Positions 26,223 through 34,750 of a stretch of 64,000 nt of DNA are shown here, piece after piece. The stretch's first letter is position 1. Each line of letters begins with the position of its first letter. Both the position numbers and the translations under genes were made by a program. Below the pieces are notes generated by a model that saw only the letters and a list, made by a program, of their open reading frames with translations, was not told where the DNA came from and did no database searches. Source of the DNA: Novosphingobium pokkalii (GTDB lineage Bacteria; Pseudomonadota; Alphaproteobacteria; Sphingomonadales; Sphingomonadaceae); NCBI RefSeq assembly GCF_014652855.1, contig NZ_BMZP01000014.1, positions 53,954-117,953 of the forward strand, written 5' to 3'.

Positions 26223-27665
26223 TCAGTCTTCCAACTGGCGCAGCAGGGTGCGCACGTCGCCGTCCATGTCGGCATCGCGGCTGCGCAGGTCCTCAATCAG
26301 GCGCACGGCATGGATCACCGTGGAATGGTCGCGCCCGCCAAACTTGCGCCCGATTTCCGGATAGGACCGGGGAGTGAGCACCTTGGCCAGGTACATCGCC
26401 ACCTGGCGCGGACGCACCACGGCGCGGGCACGGCGTTTGGAGGCCATTTCCGAGCGGTCGACGCGATAGAACTGGCACACCGTGCGCTGGATCTCGTCGA
26501 TCGTGATGCGGCGGCGGTTGGCCGAGAGGATATCGGTCAACTGCTCTTCGGCCAGTTGCAGGCTCACCTGCTGGCCGGTGAGCTGGGCGAAGGCAATCAG
26601 CTTGTTGAGGCCGCCCACCAGTTCGCGGACGTTGCGGTTGATCGTGCGGGCGAGGAATTCGACCACGTCTTGCGGCACCTGGGCGCTGGTGAAGCGCGAC
26701 AGGCGGTGCTCCAGGATCTGGCGCCGCAGCTCGATGTCAGCAGCCTGTATATCGGCGACGAGCCCCATCGACAGGCGTGAGAGCAGGCGCTGTTCCACCC
26801 CGTCGAGCGCCTGGGGCGCGCGATCGGCGGCCACCACCAGGCGCTTGCCGGCGCTCAGCAGGGCATCGATGGTGTGCAGGAATTCTTCCTGCGTGCTGGC
26901 CTTGCCGATGATGAACTGGATGTCGTCCACCAGCAGCATGTCGAAGCTGCGCAGGCGGCTCTTGAACTCGATCATCTCGTTCTGGCGCATGGCCTGGACG
27001 AATTCGATCATGAAGCGCTCGGCCGAGCAGTAGAACACCCGCGCGCCAGGCCGGGCGGCGATGAAGCCGTTGGCAATGGCGTGGAGCAGATGCGTCTTGC
27101 CCTGGCCGGTCGAGCCCTTGAGGTAGAGCGGCGAGAACTGCGGGGTTTCCGCGGCCGACATGCGCTGCGCGGCATTGAGCGCCAGGACATTGGCACTGCC
27201 GGTGACGAAGTCGTTGAAGGTCAGCGAGGGATCGACACCGGACGCGCTGACATCGAAGCCGGCGATCGTCTGCGGCGCCGGCGTGGGCGCCGGGCGGCTG
27301 GCCGGGGCCAGCACCGGGGCGGTCTCGTTGGCGGCGGGCACGCGCAACTCGGGCGCGGCACGGCCACCCACGCGCAGCTCTGGCATGGCGCGACGGCGCG
27401 GGTGCACGGTGATGCGCACCTGGCGCACTTCGGCCCGCGCGATCTTCCACGCCAGCGAGAGACGGTCGGCAAAGCGGTCCGCCACCCAGTTGGCCGAGAA
27501 TTCGGTCGGCAGGAACAAGTCCAGCGTGCCGGTTTCCTTGCAGAAACTGCCGAGCTGGATCGGCTTGATCCACTGCGTGTGAAGCTGCGGACCCAGATCC
27601 TTCTTCAGCCCCTGGCTGATGTCGGCCCAATCGGCCGCCAGGTCGAGCGCTTCCTGGTCCTCCAT
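26223..27665 (-). CDS. dnaA: chromosomal replication initiator protein DnaA
   Basis: A 480-residue AAA+ initiator. Domain I is residues 1-85; a Pro/Ala-rich linker follows (about 100-145). The ATPase has Walker A GSTGQGKTHLLHAIANG, Walker B MLLVDDIQFI and sensor region LDGVEQRLLSRLSMG. Domain IV holds the box-binding helix-turn-helix YPEIGRKFGGRDHSTVIHAVR, split here only by length limits. The Walker A loop is GSTGQGKT rather than the commoner GGVGLGKT. ATG 27665 (MEDQEAL) is my start; ATG 27770 (MDQFGGA) would add a 35-residue Gly/Ala-rich lead and cannot be excluded. rpsT lies upstream on the same strand. Confidence 0.95.
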   Translation of the reverse strand: MEDQEALDLAADWADISQGLKKDLGPQLHTQWIKPIQLGSFCKETGTLDLFLPTEFSANWVADRFADRLSLAWKIARAEVRQVRITVHPRRRAMPELRVGGRAAPELRVPAANETAPVLAPASRPAPTPAPQTIAGFDVSASGVDPSLTFNDFVTGSANVLALNAAQRMSAAETPQFSPLYLKGSTGQGKTHLLHAIANGFIAARPGARVFYCSAERFMIEFVQAMRQNEMIEFKSRLRSFDMLLVDDIQFIIGKASTQEEFLHTIDALLSAGKRLVVAADRAPQALDGVEQRLLSRLSMGLVADIQAADIELRRQILEHRLSRFTSAQVPQDVVEFLARTINRNVRELVGGLNKLIAFAQLTGQQVSLQLAEEQLTDILSANRRRITIDEIQRTVCQFYRVDRSEMASKRRARAVVRPRQVAMYLAKVLTPRSYPEIGRKFGGRDHSTVIHAVRLIEDLRSRDADMDGDVRTLLRQLED

Positions 27666-28291
27666 GCCCCCGTCACGTCCTTTTCGCAGCGCGGCGGCCT
27701 GCCCGGCCCCGCGCCCATTGGTTGCGGCCGTGCCACCTGCACCGCCGATCGCACCGCCGAACTGATCCATCTTCACGCTTCGCCGTCCCACGTAAATTTT
27801 CCAGGCCTGCGGCCAGATGACCCAAGATGCGCCCCCAGGATGCGATCCTTCCGCCCCGGGCGCCAAAGCGCCTCCAGACAGATGCCCCCACCAGACGCAT
27901 CCCGAACGGACACGGCCTGCGGTGCGCGGCCATTCGGACAAAGACCGACCAGCCACGTTTCCGCAGACACAGCTTACCTGCCCGCCGGTGCCCCGATGGC
28001 ACGGCGGATTGCCGTATCGAACGATGTTTCGTGACACCGTGTGCCGGGCGATCTGCGTCACAGCAAACCGACCAACGCGCGGCGTGGTCTCTGTCTATGA
28101 GCCACTGCGGGGGCTGTGCAAGCCCATGGAGCGCAAAATTTCTGAAATAATTAGCCTTGACTCAACAACTCCGCGATCTTCGCTCAAGTTATTGATTTAT
28201 CGTCAATTGCCAAAAACCCAGTCACGCGAATCGCGACAAATCCGTCACTTGCCGGAAATGACTGTGTCATCGAACCGTCGCACAAGCCGCA
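27666..28291 (-). promoter_or_regulatory. dnaA upstream region with GANTC methylation sites
   Basis: About 620 bases between dnaA and the rpsT terminator. The distal part (28130-28290) is markedly AT-rich against the GC-rich background and carries GACTC at 28159-28163 and GAATC at 28228-28232, both CcrM-type GANTC sites. In Caulobacter such sites in the dnaA promoter link expression to replication-dependent methylation; the same use here is an inference. The open frame continuing upstream of dnaA to 28061 looks non-coding (Cys/Trp/Gly-rich, no homology). Confidence 0.5.
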
Positions 28292-28323
28292 GACGAAAAT
28301 GGCCGGCGTTCATCACGCCGGCC
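28292..28323 (-). terminator. rho-independent terminator of rpsT
   Basis: On the minus strand GGCCGGCGT, a five-base loop and ACGCCGGCC are followed by ATTTTCGTCT. It lies 58 nt after the rpsT stop codon. Confidence 0.8.
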
Positions 28324-28381
28324 AAAGCCGTAATTGTGCGCAGCAGCCCCCCTTAAGCAAAGGGGGTGCCGTTGCGCCGAA

Positions 28382-28642
28382 TCAGAGCGCGGCGACTCGC
28401 TTGCTCAGACGCGAGAGCTTGCGGGCAGCGGTGTTCTTGTGAACCACGCCACGGGCAACGCCACGGGCCAGTTCCGGCTGGGCAGCCTGGAGCGCTTCGG
28501 CCGCCACGGCCTTGTCGCCACCGGCGATCGCCGATTCCACCTTCTTCACGAAAGTGCGGATGCGCGAAAGACGGTTGCCGTTGATTTCGGCGCGGCGTTC
28601 GTTGCGACGGATGCGCTTGCGGGCTTGCGGCGTATTGGCCAT
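28382..28642 (-). CDS. rpsT: 30S ribosomal protein S20
   Basis: An 86-residue basic helical ribosomal protein, full length for the family. [17 protein letters not shown] at the start and [15 protein letters not shown] near the end are the diagnostic S20 helices that bind 16S rRNA. It is monocistronic with its own terminator, and lies upstream of dnaA as in several alphaproteobacteria. Confidence 0.97.
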   Translation of the reverse strand: MANTPQARKRIRRNERRAEINGNRLSRIRTFVKKVESAIAGGDKAVAAEALQAAQPELARGVARGVVHKNTAARKLSRLSKRVAAL

Positions 28643-28966
28643 GTCTGTCCTGTTTCTGTCCTCTGGCGGGCCACCCCGAAGGGGCAGACCGGGAAATGTC
28701 CTGGTAGCTTGCTCGACTTAGTCGTTCGACAAGGCGGGCAAGCCCGCCGGAAAGCGGCGCCCTTACCGGGCTGTGGACGAATCGTCAAGGCGAGCTTTGC
28801 GCCTTGCGACGATCCGCCGGCCAGCTTGCGCCTTGTGCATGGCGCCTGCCGGGTACCACGATCGAACGATTCGCTGCCCGGCCATAGCGGGCCGGGCGCG
28901 CGATCTCAATCCGCGCGCCCCTCAATCGGCGCCCCCTCAATCGGCGCCCCCTCAATCGGCGCCCCC
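28643..28966. other. intergenic region between rpsT and the P450-like gene
   Basis: 324 bases holding the rpsT promoter region and, at its right end, three 15-bp tandem repeats. A GANTC site (GAATC, about 28778) is present. No gene is seen on either strand. Confidence 0.5.
28921..28965. repeat. 15-bp tandem repeat at the 3' end of the P450-like gene
   Basis: Three exact copies of CTCAATCGGCGCCCC (28921-28935, 28936-28950, 28951-28965), with degenerate half-copies on each side. On the minus strand each unit keeps the gene's frame and reads GCC GAT TGA, so every repeat restates the last Asp codon and stop codon of the adjacent gene (stop at 28967-28969). Replication slippage across the gene end is the simplest origin. 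Confidence 0.9.
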
Positions 28967-30115
28967 TCAATCTGCACGACGCAGCAGCAGCTTGCCCCCT
29001 TCGCCCGCCGTAGCCAAGCCAAAGCGCGCCAGCAGGTGGGCCACGCCCAGCCGCGTTGCCGCGATCACCACCGGCGCCACCGGGGCTGGCAGCACGTCGG
29101 CCGCGATCCATGCCCCCGGCGCCCGCTCGGCCGTGCGCAGCCGGGCAAAACGCAAGGGATCGAAATGCTGCGGATCGGGCCACAGCGCCGGGTCAGCGTG
29201 GGTGGCCGCCGGGCTGATCGCGACGCGCGTGCCCGCCTCCAGCCGGTGCGCACCGATTGCCAGCGGCGCCAGCAGGCGGCGCTCCACCAGCACTGGCGCG
29301 GGCATCAGCCGCAAGGCCTCGCAGGTGGCCATGTCGACCAGTTCGCGCAGGCCATCCTGCGTGGCCGTCTCCACCCCCGCAGGCGTCGATAGGCGGTGCG
29401 GGCTGCGCACTTCGGCGCGCAACGTATCCTGCCAGTCGGGCGTATCGGCCAGATGGCGCACCAGCGTGCCGAGCGCACGCAGCGCCAGAGCGTGGCTCGC
29501 CTGCAAGCTGTCGACCAGCCCCGGCGCATCGGCACCGGCAGCGCGCAGACCCTGGGCCAGCGCCTGTCGCGCCCCGATCGGCGAGGACGGCAGGCCGCGC
29601 GGCATCGCCCGGCGCAGCAGGCTGCGCCCTTCATCCAGCGTCGAGAGCGCATTGGCCAGCCGCTCGGCCGCGCCCGAGCCCGGTGCCAGCCCCGTTACGG
29701 CCGGCACCAGGGCGCGCGCCAGCGCCATGGCCATGGCCGGCTGAAAGCGGATCGTGCCTTCGCGCCAGCGGGCCAGTTCGGCGGCCAGGACACGCTCCAG
29801 CACAGCGGTATCGAGCGCGAGGGCGCCGCCGGGCTCGGCCCTGGGGAACAGCGCGCCATCGTCATCCAGCACCAGGCGGTTGAATGCAGGGTCCAGCAGG
29901 ATCACACGCTCGCCGCGGCGGAACACCGGGCCGAGCCTAGCTCGCTCGCGCAGCAGCAGCGCCGCCTCGTCACCCCAGGCCAGCGCCCGGCTGACAGGCA
30001 CGGCACGCCATGGCACGGCCTCGTCGCAATCCGGCGCGTCGGTGTCGGAAATCAGCCCCGGCAGGGGCAGCAGGGCAGGATCCACGTCTTGCAAGGGAAT
30101 CGCCGATGTCAGCAT
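28967..30115 (-). CDS. cytochrome P450-fold protein lacking the haem-ligand cysteine
   Basis: A 382-residue protein whose C-terminal half follows the P450 plan: K-helix EALRL (ExxR), then VLVERRLLAPLAIGAHRL, AGTRVAISPAATHADPALWP and DPQHFDPLRF (PERF-like). The next element should be FGxGxxxCxG, but here it reads LPAPVAPVVIAATRLGVAHL, with no cysteine. The I-helix position of AGxxT reads QASHALALRAL, so the oxygen-activating Thr is also absent. It is therefore probably not a thiolate monooxygenase. It follows hemH by 98 nt on the same strand. Start ATG 30115 gives a near-normal P450 length; the reading frame is intact, so it is not an obvious pseudogene. Confidence 0.75.
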   Translation of the reverse strand: MLTSAIPLQDVDPALLPLPGLISDTDAPDCDEAVPWRAVPVSRALAWGDEAALLLRERARLGPVFRRGERVILLDPAFNRLVLDDDGALFPRAEPGGALALDTAVLERVLAAELARWREGTIRFQPAMAMALARALVPAVTGLAPGSGAAERLANALSTLDEGRSLLRRAMPRGLPSSPIGARQALAQGLRAAGADAPGLVDSLQASHALALRALGTLVRHLADTPDWQDTLRAEVRSPHRLSTPAGVETATQDGLRELVDMATCEALRLMPAPVLVERRLLAPLAIGAHRLEAGTRVAISPAATHADPALWPDPQHFDPLRFARLRTAERAPGAWIAADVLPAPVAPVVIAATRLGVAHLLARFGLATAGEGGKLLLRRAD

Positions 30116-30213
30116 GCTCTCTCCATCGGGCCGAACCTGTTGCCGGTCCTGGCCCGTGGCGCGGAACATGCCACGTCTGGCGGGCGTGTCAAATCGCCCG
30201 GCCCCGCGCCTTT

Positions 30214-31266
30214 TCAGGCGGCGATCCACCCCGCCAGTTCGCGCCGCACCAGGGCTTCGAGCATGTCCATCCCGGCCTGCGACGTGTTGAGGCAGGACAG
30301 CGCGGCAAAGGCGCTGCCGCCCGCGGCAAGAAAATCCTCCTTGCCGCGCAGGCCAAGCTCTTCCAGCGTTTCCAGGCAATCGGCCGAAAAGCCCGGCGCC
30401 GCGATCGCCACTTTGCGCGTGCCGGCCTTGGCCAGTTCGACCAGCGTGGTGTCGGTCGCCGGCTCCAGCCACTTGGCGCGGCCAAAGCGGGACTGGAAGC
30501 TGGTGATCAGCGCCAGCCCCGGATGGCTTTGGGCAAAGGCATCGGCCAGCAGGCGCGAGGTCTTGCGGCAATGGCAGTGATAGGGATCGCCCAGGTGCAG
30601 CGTGCGCTCGGGCATGCCGTGATAGCTCAGCAGCAGCGCCTCGGGCACGAAATCCAGCGCATCGATCTGGCGTGCCATATCGGCATGCAGCGCCGCAATC
30701 GCCACGGCATCGTCATGATAGGGCGGCAGCGTGCGCAGGGCCGGGAGGCGGCGGCGCTGCTTGATCCAGTCGGCCACGGCATCGAGCGCGCTGGCGGTGG
30801 TGGCCCCGGAATAGTGCGGATAGAGCGGCGCCACCAGGATGCGCTCGCACCCGGCGTCGAGCAGCGCATCGAGTTCGCCGGCCATGGCCGGGCTCTGATA
30901 GCGCATGGCGTGGCGCACGATCACCTGCTCGCCCAGCCGGGCCTGGAGCGCGCGCGTCTGCGCCGCCGTGATCGCGGCGAGCGGCGATCCTTCCGGCCCC
31001 CAGACCTGGGCATAGGCATGGGCCGATTTCTTGGGCCGCGTGCGCAGGATGATGCCGCGCAGGATCGGCTGCCACAGCAGCGCAGGGATTTCGACCACGC
31101 GCTTGTCCGACAGGAATTCCTGGAGGTAGCGCCGCACCGCGCCGACATCGGGCGCATCGGGCGTGCCAAGGTTCACCAGCAGCACGCCGATGCGCCCCGT
31201 CGCCACCGGCGGGTGATCGGCCGGCAGGTGGGCGGGGCAGGAATGGGGCGGTGCGGCAACGGTCAT
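30214..31266 (-). CDS. hemH: ferrochelatase
   Basis: A 350-residue enzyme inserting Fe2+ into protoporphyrin IX, the last step of haem synthesis. GVLLVNLGTPDAPD opens the fold; ALLLSYHGMPERTLHLGDPY holds the catalytic His; ITSFQSRFGRAKWLEPATD and the C-terminal NTSQAGMDMLEAL complete the signatures. The start (31266) overlaps the stop of the molybdenum hydroxylase gene (TGATG), so the two are translationally coupled. Confidence 0.95.
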   Translation of the reverse strand: MTVAAPPHSCPAHLPADHPPVATGRIGVLLVNLGTPDAPDVGAVRRYLQEFLSDKRVVEIPALLWQPILRGIILRTRPKKSAHAYAQVWGPEGSPLAAITAAQTRALQARLGEQVIVRHAMRYQSPAMAGELDALLDAGCERILVAPLYPHYSGATTASALDAVADWIKQRRRLPALRTLPPYHDDAVAIAALHADMARQIDALDFVPEALLLSYHGMPERTLHLGDPYHCHCRKTSRLLADAFAQSHPGLALITSFQSRFGRAKWLEPATDTTLVELAKAGTRKVAIAAPGFSADCLETLEELGLRGKEDFLAAGGSAFAALSCLNTSQAGMDMLEALVRRELAGWIAA

Positions 31267-33587
31267 CAAACGCCTTCGGACAAGAGGGGAAGCCGGCGCA
31301 GACGCAGGCCGGTTGCGGAATGGAGCGCGTTGGCGATGGCCGGCGCCACCGCCACCATCCCCAGTTCGCCGGGGTCGAACGGCTGGGCGTTGCTGTCGAC
31401 AAACACAACCTCGACCTTGGGGCATTCGGCCAGCAGCGGCAAGCCCAGCTGGCTGAAATGTCCTGCCAGGGGTCGCCCGGCGGCATAGCCGGTGCTGCCG
31501 CCCACGGCCAGGCCCAGGCCGAAGATCAACCCGCCCTCGATCTGCTGGCGGGCAAGGTCGGTGTTGATCACCCGCCCGATATCGACGCAGGCGCTCAGGG
31601 TTTCCACGCGGATCGCACCATCGACCTGCCGCGCCGTGGCCACCACCGCGATGTGGCCCTCGCGCCGCCCCTCGCGCGCGTCCAGCGCCATGGTGTGGCA
31701 GGCGATCCCCTGGCCAGAGGCATCGGCCCCGCCGCCCCACATCGCCAGGTGCGCCACGCCTTGCAGGCAGGCGGCCAGGCGCGGCTGGCCGCCCAGCATG
31801 GCCATGCGGAACGCCAGCGGCTCGTTGCCGCCGAAATGGGCGCATTCGTCGATGAAGCTTTCGGTCAGGAACGCGCTGATCGCCGCACCGCCGCCACGCA
31901 TGCGCGCCGTCGCCAGGGGCAGCGCCACCGGCACATGCTCCACCGCGCATTCGGGAATCGTGTAGGGCGGCAGCGCGCCTTCCAGCGCCAGCGGATCGGC
32001 GCTGTCCTGCCAGCGGCGCGCGCTCGCCGCGCTTTCCCCGTCCAGCACGCGGGCGGCGGTTTCGCGCAGCGATGCCGGCATGGCAATGCGGCTGCGCCAG
32101 CCCAGCACCTGCTGCTTGTCCGGGCTCATCCCGGCCTCGAGCAAGGCCGACACCGGCGCGCGCGGCAGGCTGGCGAGCGATTCCTGCCAACGCGACCAGG
32201 TGAGTTGCACCGGCTTGCCCGTGGCGCGGGCCAGGGCCGCCGCTTCGCCCGCGATCCGCGCATCGAGCCGCGCATCGAAGCTGCCGCCCGCCGCCATCGG
32301 ATAGACCACCACGTCCGCCTCGGCGAGGCCCGCTGCCCGCGCGCCCTCGCGCCGCGCTGCCTCAGGCGCTTGCGTTGCCAGCCACAGTTCCAGCCGGCCA
32401 TGCTCGATCCGCGCGGTGCAGGTGCCCGGCTCCAGCGGGGCATGCAGCGCGGCGGCAATGTCATAGCGTGCGGTCAGGCTGGGCTTTTCCAGCAAGGCGG
32501 TGGGGTCGCCCTGCCCCCACAGGCGCTGCGCCTTGCCCTGTTGAAGCGCCTTGTCCAGCGCCGCGTCGATGGCGTTGCCATCAGCCACTGGCCCACGCGG
32601 GCGAAACCGTGGCTCCATCGCCGCCACCGCGCGATCGGCGGCATGCCAGGTGACGCCGATCGCGGCCAGCCAGCCCTTGGCATGGACCACGCCCAGGCAC
32701 CCCGGCACCCGCGCCGCGCCCTGCGCATCCCAGGATGAGAGCACGCAATCGCCCTGCGGCCCATGGGCAATCGCGGCATGGACCATGCCGGGCAGGCGCA
32801 CATCGGCGGCAAACACGAAGCTGCCGTCGACTTTGGCCGGCAGGTCGAGCCGGGGAAAGGCCGGTTTGCTGCCGGCCGGAAAGCGTGCGGGCGCTTCACG
32901 CGCCGGGCTGGCGCGCAGCGGCGCATCGGCAGGAGGATCGCGATCGAGCGCGGCTTCGACCAGCCGGGCAAACGGCAGGCGCTTGCCCCCGCCGATCACG
33001 GCATGATCCTGGGTATCGAGCTTTGCCGCGTCCACGCCCCACTGCGCGGCCGCAGCGTCGATCAGTTGCGCACGCAGGGCCGCGGCGGCCACGCGCAACG
33101 GTTGCTCGAATGCGGCCAGGCCGGTGCCCGCAACGGTCAGCATCATCGGCCCGCGCTCGGCCTTGAGTGCGGTCAGGCCATTGCCGGGCTGGCCCAGCGC
33201 ATCGTCCAGAATCGGCAACCAGGTGGGCAGCCAGAGCGGCGCCCAATGCGCCGCCAGCACCGCATCGGCATAGGCCGGGCTGAGCGGCGCGGGCTCCACC
33301 GCCACTTGCGCCCAGTCCGCGCCCAGTTCCACCGCCACGATCTGGGCAAACAGAGTGGTCACCCCCTGCCCCATCTCGCAGGCCGGCACGGCGACGGTCA
33401 GCGTGCCGTCGCGCGCCAGCTTGAGGAACGCATTGACCACGCGCGTGTCCTTGCCCGCCTTCAGCGGCGGGGCATAGTGGCGCGGCACCAAGGCAAAGGC
33501 GGCGATCAGCGCGCCCCCTGCGCCCGCGCCGATCAACACCCCGCGCCGCGTCGGTTTCAGCCTGCGGGCGAGCGGCGGCAGCGCCAT
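31266..33587 (-). CDS. IorB-like molybdenum hydroxylase large subunit, Tat-exported
   Basis: A 773-residue xanthine dehydrogenase-family molybdopterin subunit of the isoquinoline 1-oxidoreductase beta type. The N-terminus RRLKPTRRGVLIGAGAGGAL is a twin-arginine signal. Motifs include ACEMGQGVTTLFAQIVAVEL, AAGGSFDARLDARIAGEAA, ARMRGGGAAISAFLTESFIDE and the end region PGELGMVAVAPAIANAL, which keeps the family's catalytic Glu. The [2Fe-2S] alpha subunit that normally supplies electrons is not encoded nearby. It sits between mrp (10 nt upstream) and hemH (overlapping). Substrate unknown. Confidence 0.85.
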   Translation of the reverse strand: MALPPLARRLKPTRRGVLIGAGAGGALIAAFALVPRHYAPPLKAGKDTRVVNAFLKLARDGTLTVAVPACEMGQGVTTLFAQIVAVELGADWAQVAVEPAPLSPAYADAVLAAHWAPLWLPTWLPILDDALGQPGNGLTALKAERGPMMLTVAGTGLAAFEQPLRVAAAALRAQLIDAAAAQWGVDAAKLDTQDHAVIGGGKRLPFARLVEAALDRDPPADAPLRASPAREAPARFPAGSKPAFPRLDLPAKVDGSFVFAADVRLPGMVHAAIAHGPQGDCVLSSWDAQGAARVPGCLGVVHAKGWLAAIGVTWHAADRAVAAMEPRFRPRGPVADGNAIDAALDKALQQGKAQRLWGQGDPTALLEKPSLTARYDIAAALHAPLEPGTCTARIEHGRLELWLATQAPEAARREGARAAGLAEADVVVYPMAAGGSFDARLDARIAGEAAALARATGKPVQLTWSRWQESLASLPRAPVSALLEAGMSPDKQQVLGWRSRIAMPASLRETAARVLDGESAASARRWQDSADPLALEGALPPYTIPECAVEHVPVALPLATARMRGGGAAISAFLTESFIDECAHFGGNEPLAFRMAMLGGQPRLAACLQGVAHLAMWGGGADASGQGIACHTMALDAREGRREGHIAVVATARQVDGAIRVETLSACVDIGRVINTDLARQQIEGGLIFGLGLAVGGSTGYAAGRPLAGHFSQLGLPLLAECPKVEVVFVDSNAQPFDPGELGMVAVAPAIANALHSATGLRLRRLPLLSEGV

Positions 33588-33597
33588 GGCGCGGCGG

Positions 33598-34566
33598 TCA
33601 GGCCGGCTGGTCCAGCGCGGCCAGCACGGCCCGCGCGATCGTGGCAAAGGCCTGCGCCTGCGGTCCCTCGCCCGCTGCCGGCGGCTCGCCCGCGTCGCTT
33701 TTCTGGCGGATGGCGATATCCAGCGGCACGCGGCCCAGGAATGGCAGGCCCAGTTCGCGCGCGGTCACTTCCGCGCCGCCATGGCCAAACGGATCGCTCA
33801 CCTGGCCGCAATGCGGGCACAAATAGCCGGCCATGTTTTCCACCAGGCCCAGCACCGGCACTTTGCCCTGGTCGAACAGCCCGATCGCGCGGGTCGCGTC
33901 GATCAGCGCCAGATCCTGCGGGGTGGACACGATCACCGCACCTGCCGGCTTGTATTTCTGGAGCATGGTCAACTGGATGTCACCCGTGCCGGGCGGCAGG
34001 TCTACCACCAGGATTTCGGTCTCGCCCCAGTCGGCCTCGATCAACTGGCCCAGCGCGCTGCCGGCCATCGGCCCGCGCCAGGCAATCGCCTGGCCCGGCT
34101 GCACCAGATGCCCCATCGACAGCATCGGCACGCCCCACGGGCTCTGCACGGGAATCATCGTCTTGTCGCGCGCCTCGGGCTTGCGCCCTTCGGTGGCGAG
34201 CAGGCGCGGCTGCGACGGGCCATAGATATCGGCATCGACCAGCCCGACCTTGCGCCCCAGCCGCGCCATGGCCACGGCGAGATTGGCCGAAAGCGTGGAC
34301 TTGCCCACGCCGCCCTTGCCCGAACCCACCGCCAGGATGCGCCGCGTGCGCTTTTCGGCCGTCAGCGCCACGCGCAATTCGGCCAGGCCCGCAGCCGTGG
34401 CCGCCGCCTTGGCCGCCTGCTCCAGCGCCGCGCGCGCCGCACCATCAAGGCCGCCGGCATCGATCACCGCCGTCCCGCTCGTGCCGGTAACCCGCACCAC
34501 CTGGAGCCTTTCGCTGCCCACGGCCGCGGCAATGGCCTGGCGCACGGCTGCTTCATCGATCGTCAC
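33598..34566 (-). CDS. mrp: Mrp/ApbC-family iron-sulfur cluster carrier ATPase
   Basis: A 322-residue P-loop protein that delivers Fe-S clusters. An N-terminal MIP18/DUF59-like domain (about 1-85) precedes the ATPase with the deviant Walker A AVGSGKGGVGKSTLSANLA, DADIYGPSQPRLL, VVDLPPGTGDIQLTM and the cluster-binding CPHC. It is the first gene of the mrp-iorB-hemH run, so an Fe-S carrier is joined to a molybdo-enzyme and haem synthesis. Divergent from hflK with 184 nt between starts. Confidence 0.94.
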   Translation of the reverse strand: MTIDEAAVRQAIAAAVGSERLQVVRVTGTSGTAVIDAGGLDGAARAALEQAAKAAATAAGLAELRVALTAEKRTRRILAVGSGKGGVGKSTLSANLAVAMARLGRKVGLVDADIYGPSQPRLLATEGRKPEARDKTMIPVQSPWGVPMLSMGHLVQPGQAIAWRGPMAGSALGQLIEADWGETEILVVDLPPGTGDIQLTMLQKYKPAGAVIVSTPQDLALIDATRAIGLFDQGKVPVLGLVENMAGYLCPHCGQVSDPFGHGGAEVTARELGLPFLGRVPLDIAIRQKSDAGEPPAAGEGPQAQAFATIARAVLAALDQPA

Positions 34567-34750
34567 TGCATTCGTTCCTGTTTCCTGCCTGCCACGGGTC
34601 GCTTGTCCAGGGCATGCCCCAAAGCCCCTAGCAGACGAATTTTGGGAACGAGACCCTGTTTTTCACGCGATCCCTTCTTATAAGACTGCGCATGACTGCT
34701 TTTCGTGGACCGGCTGCGCGCCGCCTCGCGCCCTTTTCGGAAACCCGGTC

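Noticed and set aside
27771..28061. N-terminal extension of dnaA
   Set aside because: The frame stays open, but the residues are Cys/Trp/Gly-rich with no DnaA similarity; the region looks like promoter and leader DNA.
28905..28977. CRISPR-like array
   Set aside because: The repeats are 15 bp, directly tandem and have no spacers; no cas gene is near.
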